DNA from: Perspicuibacillus lycopersici
Lineage (GTDB): Bacteria; Bacillota; Bacilli; Bacillales; Caldibacillaceae
Reading direction: 5' to 3'
Assembly (NCBI RefSeq): GCF_025660475.1
Contig: NZ_JAOUSF010000002.1
Location: 372,001 to 436,000, forward strand
DNA length: 64,000 nucleotides
The notes under the pieces were generated by a model. That model did no database searches and was not told where the DNA came from. It was given only the letters and a program-made list of their open reading frames with translations. Each line of letters starts with the position of its first letter. The first letter of the stretch is position 1. This document shows positions 9,299-17,469 of this stretch, piece by piece. The position numbers and the translations under genes were made by a program.

Positions 9299-9810
9299 TT
9301 AATCTTTTTTCTTAGCCTTCTTCTTTTTTGAGGTTGCCGCCTCTTCTTTGGAAGAAGGTTTTTCATGTGCTTTTCTATGTAATGAAAGTTTTTTAATTGT
9401 TAATTTTAGGATATAAATTCCTAATAATTCTTTCAAAACTCCCAAAAGACGTTTAAGCAATTGTGATACTTCTTGATACTTTTTGATACTTCTGTACCGC
9501 TTATGACTTGAGCTATCAGAAGCGAAGAAACAAACTAATTCTGCCACTTGCTCCGGCTTTCCTTCTCCTTCTTCTAATGGACAAAAAGAAGACACTTCTT
9601 TTTCAAGCTGCACTTTTTTCCCATTTTTTTCCTCGGTATTGGCGCTATCACCTTTCGTTAATATTGCTTACCTCTATAAAAATGTAGTGCTTCATCAAGA
9701 ATAACCTGCATCATAACCAATGGACTACAAATATTTTTCTGCCAATCGTGCCAAATATTTGATAATTGTTTAACGGATTGCTATTCTATTACTGTGATTT
9801 TTTCACGCAT
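9299..9810 (-). pseudogene. Decayed unknown gene (in-frame stop plus frameshift)
   Basis: From an ATG at 9810 the minus strand reads MREKITVIE, then TAG, then continues in frame as 'QSVKQLSNIWHDWQKNICSP...DEALHFYRGKQY' to a TAA at 9658. Just before that TAA a second frame opens and runs to 9299, giving 'LTKGDSANTEEKNGKKVQLE...' and a Lys-rich tail ('KKKKAKKKD'). The pieces read as one cytosolic protein broken by a nonsense codon and a frameshift. There is no ribosome binding site before the ATG. The 104-residue second piece could be called alone from a GTG at 9613, but it too lacks a site. No family recognised. Confidence 0.4.
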
Positions 9811-9839
9811 TAAATCAGTGTGATAGGAGTGAAGGAACA

Positions 9840-10664
9840 ATGAATTATGTAACATTAAATAATGGGTTAAAGATGCCTCAGCTTGGGTTTGGTGTTTGGC
9901 AGGTTGCGGATGATCAGGCTGCTGTTGCAGTGAAAAAGGCGATCGAAGTTGGCTACCGCTCCATCGATACTGCGATGATTTATCGTAATGAAGTTGGTGT
10001 AGGAAAAGCAATCCGTGAAGCTGGTGTTCCTCGGGAAGAGCTATTCATTACGACAAAAGTATGGAACAGTGACCAAGGATACGAAAATACATTACGTGCT
10101 TTTGATGAAAGTTTAGAGCGACTTGGCCTTGATTATGTAGATTTATATTTGATTCATTGGCCAACCCCTAAATTTGACCAATATGTGGATACATATAAAG
10201 CACTTGAAAAACTATACAAAGATGGCCGTGTAAAAGCTATTGGCGTATGTAACTTTGAAATTGAACATTTAGAACGCCTACTTAATGAGTGCGAAGTAAC
10301 ACCTGTACTTAACCAAGTAGAATGCCATCCATTCCTTTCACAAACTGCCTTAAAGGATTTCTGTGCAAAACATAATATTTTTGTAGAAGCATGGAGTCCA
10401 TTACAACAAGGTGGAGAAGTGCTAAACCATGAGGTTGTGACAAAAATTGCAAGTGCCCATAATAAAACGGCTGCACAGGTTGTGTTACGTTGGCATATCC
10501 AAAATAACACCATTGTCATTCCAAAATCGGTTACACCATCTCGTATTGAAGAAAACTTCAACGTATTTGATTTCGAGCTTTCTGCAAGTGAAATGGAAGC
10601 AATCAATGGTTTAAATCGTGATGAGCGTAAAGGTGCACATCCGAACGAAATGCATAACCGTTAA
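9840..10664 (+). CDS. Aldo/keto reductase (YvgN-like)
   Basis: 274 residues, the usual length, with TAGGAGTGAAGGAAC before the ATG. It is a cytosolic NADPH-dependent reductase of aldehydes such as methylglyoxal. The catalytic tetrad is complete: Asp43, Tyr48, Lys73 and His106 ('LIHWP'). The NADPH-binding segment 'IPKSVTPSRIEENF' is near residues 223-236. It resembles Bacillus YvgN/YtbE-type enzymes. Transcribed alone and closed by a strong terminator. The window holds a second family member at 34514-35356. Confidence 0.92.
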   Translation: MNYVTLNNGLKMPQLGFGVWQVADDQAAVAVKKAIEVGYRSIDTAMIYRNEVGVGKAIREAGVPREELFITTKVWNSDQGYENTLRAFDESLERLGLDYVDLYLIHWPTPKFDQYVDTYKALEKLYKDGRVKAIGVCNFEIEHLERLLNECEVTPVLNQVECHPFLSQTALKDFCAKHNIFVEAWSPLQQGGEVLNHEVVTKIASAHNKTAAQVVLRWHIQNNTIVIPKSVTPSRIEENFNVFDFELSASEMEAINGLNRDERKGAHPNEMHNR

Positions 10665-10708
10665 TATCAAATGATCCTACCATTCTCATAACGAGAATTT
10701 GCTAAAAG

Positions 10709-10737
10709 AAGCAGTGCCTAATTTGCACTGCTTTTTT
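10709..10737 (+). terminator. Rho-independent terminator of the aldo/keto reductase gene
   Basis: AGCAGTGC, loop CTAATTT, GCACTGCT and then TTTTT. Confidence 0.9.
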
Positions 10738-10913
10738 AGTGCAAATTTTTTCCGACTTTTTGTATATATTCCAATACATATCGCATACTGATTAGCAATG
10801 ATCATCAGTTGAAATGCAGTGAAATTTTTATTAATATGTAAGGAATATGTAATAATAAAATGATATGATATATTAGCATTTTATCGCATTAATGGAAGAG
10901 AAGAGTGAACGTA

Positions 10914-11711
10914 ATGAGAATAGGTTTTTTTGATTCTGGGATCGGTGGTATGACGGTGCTTCATCAAGCATTGCGATTTTTACCGAAGGATGACTACGTA
11001 TATTATGCAGACACCTCACATGTTCCTTATGGAGAAAAACCCAAGGAAGAAGTGAAGAAATATATTTTTGAAGCCGTAGATTTCATGGCAAATCAAGGAA
11101 TTAAAGCATTAGTGATTGCATGTAATACAGCGACAAGTATTGCGGTAGATGACCTTCGAAAACGCTATGATTTCCCGATTTTAGGAATCGAGCCTGCCGT
11201 AAAGCCTGCTGTCCAAAACTGCAAAGGAAAAAGAAAAAAAGTATTAGTGCTGGCAACTAGTTTAACACTTCGTGAGGAAAAATTTCATAACCTTGTAAAC
11301 CGAATCGACCATCACGATATAGTGGAAAGCTTGCCTCTCCCTGGTTTAGTCGAATTCGCGGAAAAATTGGAATTTCGTCCCGAGCTTGTTATCCCATATT
11401 TAAAGGAACAGCTAGCTTCATTGAATTTAGATCAATTCGGAACGGTTGTCCTTGGCTGCACCCATTTTCCATTTTTTGAAAATAGCATTAAACAGCTATT
11501 TCCAGAAGGCGTGGATATCATTTCAGGAAGTGTCGGAACAGCGAAAAACTTAAAACGAATTTTAGAGGCGAAAGAGCAAACGAACGACGGAACAGGAGAT
11601 ATTATTTTCTTTAAATCTGGCGTGAAGGTGGAAGATAAAGAAACATTAGCAAATTATAAAATGTTGTTAGAGAAGTTAGATGGAATGAGCCCAATTACAA
11701 CGGGTGTATAA
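10914..11711 (+). CDS. murI: Glutamate racemase
   Basis: 265 residues from the ATG at 10914; a GTG at 10905 is also possible, and both have only a purine-rich site (GGAAGAGAAGAG). The enzyme makes D-glutamate for peptidoglycan. Asp7 and Ser8 in 'FFDSGIGG', Cys70 in 'VIACNTATS' and Cys182 in 'VLGCTHFPFF' form the expected two-cysteine active site. The sequence looks closer to the second Bacillus racemase (YrpC type) than to RacE, so a RacE copy may exist elsewhere. Single transcription unit with its own terminator. Confidence 0.92.
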   Translation: MRIGFFDSGIGGMTVLHQALRFLPKDDYVYYADTSHVPYGEKPKEEVKKYIFEAVDFMANQGIKALVIACNTATSIAVDDLRKRYDFPILGIEPAVKPAVQNCKGKRKKVLVLATSLTLREEKFHNLVNRIDHHDIVESLPLPGLVEFAEKLEFRPELVIPYLKEQLASLNLDQFGTVVLGCTHFPFFENSIKQLFPEGVDIISGSVGTAKNLKRILEAKEQTNDGTGDIIFFKSGVKVEDKETLANYKMLLEKLDGMSPITTGV

Positions 11712-11733
11712 AATAAATGCACAAACATAAACA

Positions 11734-11770
11734 GGTACTAATTCACACAAGAATTGGTACCCTCTTTTAT
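11734..11770 (+). terminator. Rho-independent terminator of murI
   Basis: GGTACTAATTC pairs with GAATTGGTACC, followed by CTCTTTTAT. It lies between two convergent genes and its tail overlaps the HAD gene stop. Confidence 0.85.
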
Positions 11771-12444
11771 GTAAAATAGTTTACTAATCGAGCAATCGAA
11801 TCCATTTCGGCAAATGGCTCTATTTCCGTACCATTTTTGCATCGCTTCGGATTAAACCATATCCCCTTGATGTTTGCATTTTGACATCCACCAATATCCT
11901 TTTCTATGTCATCGCCAACAAATAATGCTTCTTCCGGTAGCACCTGTAGCCTTTGTAATGCTAGTTCAAAAATGCGTTTGTCCGGTTTACGAAGCCCTAC
12001 TTCCTCCGAAATAATAACGGTGTCAAACCAATGATTCAAATGGGTGTTCCGTATTTTTGCGTTTTGTCTTTGCGTTAAGCCGTTTGTGATAATTCCCACT
12101 TTCACTTGTAGCTGCTTCATTGTGTCAAGCATGTTTATCGTTGTTTGATCGATAGAAAAGCAATTGGGAAAATACGTATTCCAAAAATTTTGAATCGAGC
12201 TGGCGGGCAGTCGATTATTTGGTGGAAATTCAGCAAATAACGATTCCAATACGTTTGTTTTATCGCCATTGCCATAATCTCGCTTATCGTATTCCTTAAA
12301 TTTCTCGAGCATTTCATTCCTTTGCAAATGATGAACATCTCCATAATACTTATCAACAATAATGCTAAATATTTTTTCTACTGCAAGATCCCGATCAAGT
12401 AAAGTATCATCCAAATCAAATAGTAATGCTTTATAGCCACTCAA
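11767..12444 (-). CDS. HAD-superfamily hydrolase (YjjG/YfnB type)
   Basis: 225 residues from a TTG at 12444, which follows AAAGGCGGTGG at good distance; the longer ATG at 12465 has no site. Motif I 'LLFDLDDTLLD', motif II 'GIITNGLTQRQ', motif III Lys in 'LRKPDKRIF' and motif IV 'FVGDDIEKDI' are all present, with an alpha-helical C1 cap between motifs I and II. This matches the YjjG/YfnB group, which dephosphorylates nucleoside monophosphates or small sugar phosphates. Substrate not decidable. Monocistronic. Confidence 0.9.
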   Translation of the reverse strand: MSGYKALLFDLDDTLLDRDLAVEKIFSIIVDKYYGDVHHLQRNEMLEKFKEYDKRDYGNGDKTNVLESLFAEFPPNNRLPASSIQNFWNTYFPNCFSIDQTTINMLDTMKQLQVKVGIITNGLTQRQNAKIRNTHLNHWFDTVIISEEVGLRKPDKRIFELALQRLQVLPEEALFVGDDIEKDIGGCQNANIKGIWFNPKRCKNGTEIEPFAEMDSIARLVNYFT

Positions 12445-12529
12445 GGGAAACCCACCGCCTTTCATTGTCCGCTAATTATCTTTTTATAGTGTAGCATAAT
12501 TTTATGGATGATTTTTGAAATATCCACAC

Positions 12530-12562
12530 AAAAAAAGCGCACGGTGAACAAAATACCGTGCG
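12530..12562 (-). terminator. Rho-independent terminator of selD-mnmH
   Basis: On the minus strand CGCACGGT, loop ATTTTGTTC, ACCGTGCG, then CTTTTTTT. Confidence 0.9.
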
Positions 12563-12599
12563 TTAGTTGTTCCATTTACCTATTAATAAAAATTGTACC

Positions 12600-13652
12600 T
12601 TATTTAAGCATTGCAGGCTTCATGCCCTTTGCAACGATTTTTTTCACTGCTTCTGTTGCCTCTTCGATACTAGAAACACTAATTTTCACTTTCTGCGCTT
12701 CTGGATATTGGCTTGCTGTATGATTATACCGTTCGTCGTAATAGTTTTCTAGTAGTAGGCGAACAGCGGATGCGAAATTACTAGAGCGTAAATCCTCTTC
12801 AATTTGCTTGGCAATTGGTGTGTGGATGCGCGATTTTATTCGTAAAAAAGCTTCCATGCATTCCGCTTGGTATTCCCATGGGCGGTAATCGTCTAGAATT
12901 TCTTGAATCCGTACCTCCATCGGCATGTCAATAATAAGCTGTGTACATGTATCCTTTAGCTCACTTAAAAATGGCGGAATAACTATTTTGCCAATTCGAT
13001 TGCTTTCCGCTTCAAAAAGAATATATGGTGCGCTTTGTAATTTCCGTAGTTGATGAATCATCAAGGAGTCGAACATTTTTTGATTATGAGGATTTTGTCC
13101 AATATGGCCAAAAATCGAGCCTTTATGATTGGCCATTCCCTCTAAATCAATTACTGGATATCCTTCTTTTTGCAATGCCGTTAATATTCTCGTTTTTCCT
13201 GTTCCGGTTAAACCATTTAAAACGTAAGCAGTCCGGGGCACCTGAAATGCTTCTAGTTCTTGAACTACCCATTTTCGATAGGCACGGATGCCGCCATCCA
13301 AGCGGTGGACATGAATATTCATTAAATCCAATAATGTAGCAGTTGTTCTACTGCGCATGCCACCACGCCAGCAAAATACAGTCTTCTCCCCTTCTATCTG
13401 CTGAAACTCGCGAATAAATGCTGGTAATTTTGCCGAAATAATTTCTAATCCCCGCTCTCTTGCAGCGGCTTCACTAATTTGTTTATAAATCGTCCCAATT
13501 TCCGCCCGTTCCTCATCGGTAAAAAAAGGAATATTGATGCTTCCAGGGATGGAAAAATCTTTATATTCAGAGGGCGAACGTACATCGATTAACACCATTT
13601 TTTGTCCCTCTAGTAATGGAACTAATTTTTCTACCGTAATATCACTAAACAT
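12600..13652 (-). CDS. mnmH: tRNA 2-selenouridine synthase
   Basis: 350 residues. It replaces the sulfur of 2-thiouridine-34 in Lys, Glu and Gln tRNAs with selenium, using selenophosphate. The N-terminal rhodanese domain (about 1-125) carries the essential Cys94 in 'FCWRGGMRS'; the C-terminal part has a P-loop 'GLTGTGKT' (147-154) used in geranylation/selenation. The start follows GGAGGGAAAAGG. It lies 40 bases after selD on the same strand, so the two form one operon, the standard pair for selenouridine formation. Confidence 0.94.
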   Translation of the reverse strand: MFSDITVEKLVPLLEGQKMVLIDVRSPSEYKDFSIPGSINIPFFTDEERAEIGTIYKQISEAAARERGLEIISAKLPAFIREFQQIEGEKTVFCWRGGMRSRTTATLLDLMNIHVHRLDGGIRAYRKWVVQELEAFQVPRTAYVLNGLTGTGKTRILTALQKEGYPVIDLEGMANHKGSIFGHIGQNPHNQKMFDSLMIHQLRKLQSAPYILFEAESNRIGKIVIPPFLSELKDTCTQLIIDMPMEVRIQEILDDYRPWEYQAECMEAFLRIKSRIHTPIAKQIEEDLRSSNFASAVRLLLENYYDERYNHTASQYPEAQKVKISVSSIEEATEAVKKIVAKGMKPAMLK

Positions 13653-13692
13653 CCTTTTCCCTCCAGTGGCGATCCGTTTTCCATCACCTACA

Positions 13693-14739
13693 TTAATCGA
13701 CTAGTACATGCCCAGCGTGTTCTGCGATAACTTCACCAATAATACTTGCTTCAAGTCCCGCTTGCTGTAATTCGTGAAGGAGTGTCTCTGCATCACTGCT
13801 AGCAACACTGATTAATAGTCCACCAGATGTAACCGCATCACATAAAATATATTGATCGGTTTCGTCGATTGCTTCGGAGAAAGTCACCATATTTTTTACA
13901 TGGGCATAGTTATTTCTTGATCCGCCCGGAAGCACGCCATTTTCTGCGAATGCTTTTGCCCCTTCTAAAATAGGCACTTGGTTTTTGTTAATTTTTAATC
14001 CTACTTGTGCCCCTGCTGCCATTTCTGTAGCATGGCCAAGTAAACCAAATCCTGTAACATCGGTACAAGCATGCACCTCGTAGGATTTTATGATTTCTGC
14101 CGCTGATTTATTTAATGTCGTCATGACTTTTGTTACCCGGTCAATTTGTTCTGTTGTTAGCAGTCCTCTTTTTAAAGCAGTCGTTAAAATACCGACTCCG
14201 ATTGGTTTTGTTAAAATTAGCTTGTCCCCTACTTTTGCGCCTGCATTCGTAAGTACTTTATTTGGATGCACGATTCCTGTAACCGATAGCCCAAATTTCG
14301 GTTCTTGATCATCGATGGAATGCCCACCAACAAGTGTGACACCTGCTTCTTGTAGCTTATCGGATGCGCCACGTAAAATTTCCGCTAAAATGCTTTTGTC
14401 TAATGTGCTGATTGGGAATGCGACAATATTTAGTGCCGTTAGTGGCTTGCCGCCCATTGCATAAATATCACTCATTGCATTCGTTGCTGCTACTTGTCCA
14501 AAATCGTACGGATCATCGACAATTGGTGTGAAGAAATCGAGTGTTTGTACCATCGCCAAGTCATCGGTTAGGCGATAAACCCCCGCATCATCACTTGTGT
14601 CTAGTCCTACGAGTAGATTAGGATCCTGTATTTGTGGTGGCAGCATATGCATGACTTCTGCTAAATCGGACGGACCTATTTTACAGCCACACCCCCCTTT
14701 TGTTGTAAGTGAGGTTAATTTGATCGTTTGTGTTGTCAT
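13693..14739 (-). CDS. selD: Selenide, water dikinase (selenophosphate synthetase)
   Basis: 348 residues. It makes selenophosphate from selenide and ATP. The N-terminal active-site loop 'KGGCGCKIGPSDL' has Cys17, Cys19 and Lys20; the catalytic position is Cys, not selenocysteine. Further motifs: 'GLDTSDDAGVYRL' (metal/ATP-binding aspartates), 'TPIVDDPYDFG' and 'GGHSIDD'. AAAGGTCGATGCCAA precedes the ATG. With mnmH directly downstream, its product is used for tRNA selenouridine here; no selA or selB is in the window. Confidence 0.96.
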   Translation of the reverse strand: MTTQTIKLTSLTTKGGCGCKIGPSDLAEVMHMLPPQIQDPNLLVGLDTSDDAGVYRLTDDLAMVQTLDFFTPIVDDPYDFGQVAATNAMSDIYAMGGKPLTALNIVAFPISTLDKSILAEILRGASDKLQEAGVTLVGGHSIDDQEPKFGLSVTGIVHPNKVLTNAGAKVGDKLILTKPIGVGILTTALKRGLLTTEQIDRVTKVMTTLNKSAAEIIKSYEVHACTDVTGFGLLGHATEMAAGAQVGLKINKNQVPILEGAKAFAENGVLPGGSRNNYAHVKNMVTFSEAIDETDQYILCDAVTSGGLLISVASSDAETLLHELQQAGLEASIIGEVIAEHAGHVLVD

Positions 14740-14960
14740 TTGGCATCGACCTTTCGTTCATTTTATATTGTCAGTTGAATAGGTAATGTGTGATTGGGTT
14801 TCATTTTGTTTCCGGTATGGGAACCGGAACTGTGCTGTGCTTATATTAAATATTATACACCTATTTTTTGGATTAGAGACAGAATAGGAGGCGGATGGTT
14901 GGGTGGTGGGGAATTTTTTTGGGGATTGATGTTTGAGGAGTGGGGGGCGGGGCTGAGGGG

Positions 14961-15073
14961 GGGCGGGTTCGGGACTGGGGGGGCGGGTTCGGGACTGGGG
15001 GGGCGGGTTCGGGACTGGGGGGGCGGGTTCGGGACTGGGGGGGCGGGTTCGGGACTGGGGGGGCGGGTTCGGG
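14961..15073. repeat. 20-bp G-rich tandem array (5 full units plus 13 bases)
   Basis: The unit GGGCGGGTTCGGGACTGGGG repeats without change at 14961, 14981, 15001, 15021 and 15041, then ends partially at 15061. Every unit has at least four G-runs, so the plus strand could form many G-quadruplexes. It is far richer in GC than the surrounding DNA, and 20 is not a multiple of three, which argues against coding. It lies about 220 bp upstream of selD. Confidence 0.95.
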
Positions 15074-15116
15074 TGGGGGCTTGACTTGATTAACCTGGTT
15101 TGGGATGGAATATTGG

Positions 15117-15815
15117 GCTCGCTTTCGTGTTGATACCTCTTGTCAAGCAGTTTTTAAGCTGAATTCTCGCTCGCTTTCCTTTTGATTGCTCTTGTCATGC
15201 GGATTTCGAACCAATTCCGCGCTCACTTTCCTTTTGATACCCCCTATCAAGCGGATTTCTAGCTAAATTCTTGCTCACTTTCCTTTTGATACCCCCTATC
15301 TATCGGATTTCTAGCCGATTTTTTGCTCACTTTCCTTTTGATTGCTCCTATCTATCGGATTTCTAGCCAATTCCTTGCTCACTTTCCTTTTGATACCGCC
15401 TATCTATCGGATTTCTAGCTAAATTCTTGCTCACTTTCCTTTTGATTCCTCCTATCTATCGGATTTCGAACCAATTCCGCGCTCACTTTCCTTTTGATAC
15501 CCCTTCTCAATCGGATTTCTAGCTAAATTCTTGCTCACTTTCCTTTTGAAACCCCCTATCTATCGGATTTCGAACCATATTCGAGCTTGCTTTCCTTTTG
15601 ATCCCTCTTCTCAATCGGATTTCTAGCTAAATTCTTGCTCACTTTCCTTTTGATTCCTCTTATCTAGCAGATTTTCTAGCTATTTCCGAGCTCACTTTCC
15701 TTTTGATACCCCCTATCTATCAGATTTCGAGCCAATTCCTTGCTCACTTTCCTTTTGATACCCCCTATCTATCGGATTTCTAGCTAAATTCTTGCTCACT
15801 TTCCTTTTGAGATAC
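15117..15815. repeat. 52-bp tandem array, 14 degenerate units
   Basis: The motif GCTCACTTTCCTTTTGATAC starts at 15117, 15169, 15221, 15273, 15325, 15377, 15429, 15481, 15533, 15585, 15637, 15690, 15742 and 15794: a strict 52-base period with a single one-base slip. Within each unit the rest reads roughly CCCCTATCTATCGGATTTCT then AGCTAAATTCTT. Some units differ in matching ways (CGAACCAATTCCGC versus AGCTAAATTCTT). No spacers, no ORF. It sits between selD and the CueP-like gene. Confidence 0.95.
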
Positions 15816-15847
15816 CTTCTTTCAGAAATCGGATGCCTTAACAACTG

Positions 15848-16399
15848 CTATTTCAACAACTGCATATTCGTAATACATGTGTTATCCTCTTCAAACGTGG
15901 AGAATCTGGATTCTGCCGTTTTCCCTTTTGCTGAAATTTTGATAGTATATGCTTTATTTCGAGGCAGCCATAAGTCAATAAAGCCCTGGGAATTAGATGT
16001 AAGAGAATCATTTACGACAACATTTCCTTCCATATCCTTGATGGTTACGGCAAATTCTTCTTCCACCATTTCCCCTCGACAATTGGTCAAGCTGTGGGTG
16101 GCGCAAGGATGGGTTTGTTCGATGAACGGTGCAATGGAAACGAAGAATTCATCTGCTGGCAAATCATACGTATATTGATTTTCTTTGCTATCGGTAACGA
16201 CTAATTGCGTGGAAGTGATGGAAGCGAATGTATCGTTACCTTTCCCTTGGATATAATCATTTACCAATTGCTTTACATCTGCCCCTTTCGATAGCTGGTG
16301 ACTATCCGCACTAGTCTCAGCATCTTGATTTATCGCATTCCCACATCCACTTATAGAAAGTAGTATAGCAATACATAAAAATAGTAATTTCTTTTTCAT
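15848..16399 (-). CDS. CueP-like copper-binding lipoprotein
   Basis: 183 residues. A lipobox 'SISGC' puts the lipidated Cys at 19, so the protein is anchored outside the membrane. Three further cysteines, Cys99 ('HPCATHS'), Cys107 ('NCRGE') and Cys175 ('DNTCITNMQL'), match the three conserved cysteines of the CueP family, which binds copper in the periplasm of Salmonella. The family occurs in Firmicutes as lipoproteins. AAAGGGGGT precedes the ATG. No copper exporter or CueR/CsoR is adjacent. Copper binding is inferred from the cysteine pattern. Confidence 0.8.
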   Translation of the reverse strand: MKKKLLFLCIAILLSISGCGNAINQDAETSADSHQLSKGADVKQLVNDYIQGKGNDTFASITSTQLVVTDSKENQYTYDLPADEFFVSIAPFIEQTHPCATHSLTNCRGEMVEEEFAVTIKDMEGNVVVNDSLTSNSQGFIDLWLPRNKAYTIKISAKGKTAESRFSTFEEDNTCITNMQLLK

Positions 16400-16556
16400 C
16401 GGATTTACCCCCTTTTAATGCAATTATATCTTTATTTTATACCCTATTAGGGTATGGATACACAGATAATTATGGCGGTTTTTTAAACAATTTATTGCTC
16501 TTTACTAACCATTGCTTTCCCCTTCAGTCAGCATTTTCTTTCTTCACACGCACAAT

Positions 16557-16588
16557 AAAAAAAGGACAAGGTGTCTATCTCCTTGTCC
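16557..16588 (-). terminator. Rho-independent terminator of the GH35/ABC operon
   Basis: On the minus strand GGACAAGG, loop AGATAGACA, CCTTGTCC, then TTTTTTT. Confidence 0.92.
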
Positions 16589-16617
16589 GAGTTGCAGTTT
16601 CTATTATCCATAATATT

Positions 16618-17469
16618 TTATTTTGATCCAGATGAACCAGAATTGATGTTAGCTTCAAACATGTATTTCTGACCAAAGAAGAATACAAGTAACATTGGTA
16701 CAGTTAATAATAAGGATGCACCCATTACAATGTTCCACGGTGGGACCGCTTGACTACTGAATGTAGAACTTAAGATTTGAACACCAAGTGCTAATGGCAT
16801 TTTCTCTACATCATTTATATAGATTAGTGGTTCCATAAATAGACCCCAGTTGGCATTGAACGTAAAAATAGCTACTGCGATTAAAATTGGCTTTAACAAA
16901 GGTAGCATAATTCTCCAATAAATACCGAAATATCCTAATCCATCAATTTTTGCTGCCTCATCCAATTCTCTTGGTATTCTTGACATAAATTGTCTTAGTA
17001 AAAATACATTAAAAGCACTCGCAAAGAAGTTTGGTACGATAATCGGAAGCAATGTGTTCAACCAGCCCAACTCAGAGAAAATGATGAACTGTGGAATCAT
17101 CGTAATCTGACCGGGTATCATCATTGTACTCAGTAGGACTAAAAATAAGAAGTTCTTCCCTTTACCATTTAAGCGAGAAAATCCAAAGGCAACGAAGGAA
17201 CTCGACAGTACCTGACCAATGATGGCAAAAATAACTAGTATGATACTATTTTTAAAATAATTAAGAATTTGTGCATTGGAAAATAATTCGACAAAATTAT
17301 GCCAAGTGAATTCCCTTGGCCAAATCGTAAATTCCATTTTCGCTACTGTCTCACCTGATGCTAGCGATATGGAAATCATATAAATAAAAGGAATAATTAG
17401 AGCAACACCGATTCCAGACAACAATGCATAAAGAACTACCTTTTCTACTAATCCCACTTTTTTAAACAC
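16618..17469 (-). CDS. ABC sugar importer permease, MalG/AraQ type
   Basis: 283 residues with six predicted membrane helices and the EAA loop 'RELDEAAKIDGLGYFGIYWRI' that docks on the ATPase (near 185-205). It starts with GTG and shares one base with the TAG of the upstream permease gene (TAGTG), with GAGGT nine bases before, so translation is coupled. Partner of the MalF-type permease; together they form the channel of an importer for oligosaccharides, probably galactosides given the GH35 enzyme in the operon. No ATPase gene is present; such systems share MsmX-type ATPases encoded elsewhere. Confidence 0.92.
   Translation of the reverse strand: MFKKVGLVEKVVLYALLSGIGVALIIPFIYMISISLASGETVAKMEFTIWPREFTWHNFVELFSNAQILNYFKNSIILVIFAIIGQVLSSSFVAFGFSRLNGKGKNFLFLVLLSTMMIPGQITMIPQFIIFSELGWLNTLLPIIVPNFFASAFNVFLLRQFMSRIPRELDEAAKIDGLGYFGIYWRIMLPLLKPILIAVAIFTFNANWGLFMEPLIYINDVEKMPLALGVQILSSTFSSQAVPPWNIVMGASLLLTVPMLLVFFFGQKYMFEANINSGSSGSK

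Noticed and set aside
13693-14739. Selenocysteine in SelD
   Set aside because: The catalytic position is a normal Cys codon and there is no in-frame TGA.
14794-15084. Gly-rich 96-codon frame across the G-rich array
   Set aside because: The 20-base unit cycles through all three frames; codon use and composition are artefacts of the repeat, and there is no ribosome binding site.
15117-15815. CRISPR array
   Set aside because: Units are directly adjacent and the whole 52 bases is related; there are no unique spacers and no cas genes. The same applies to the 20- and 21-base arrays.
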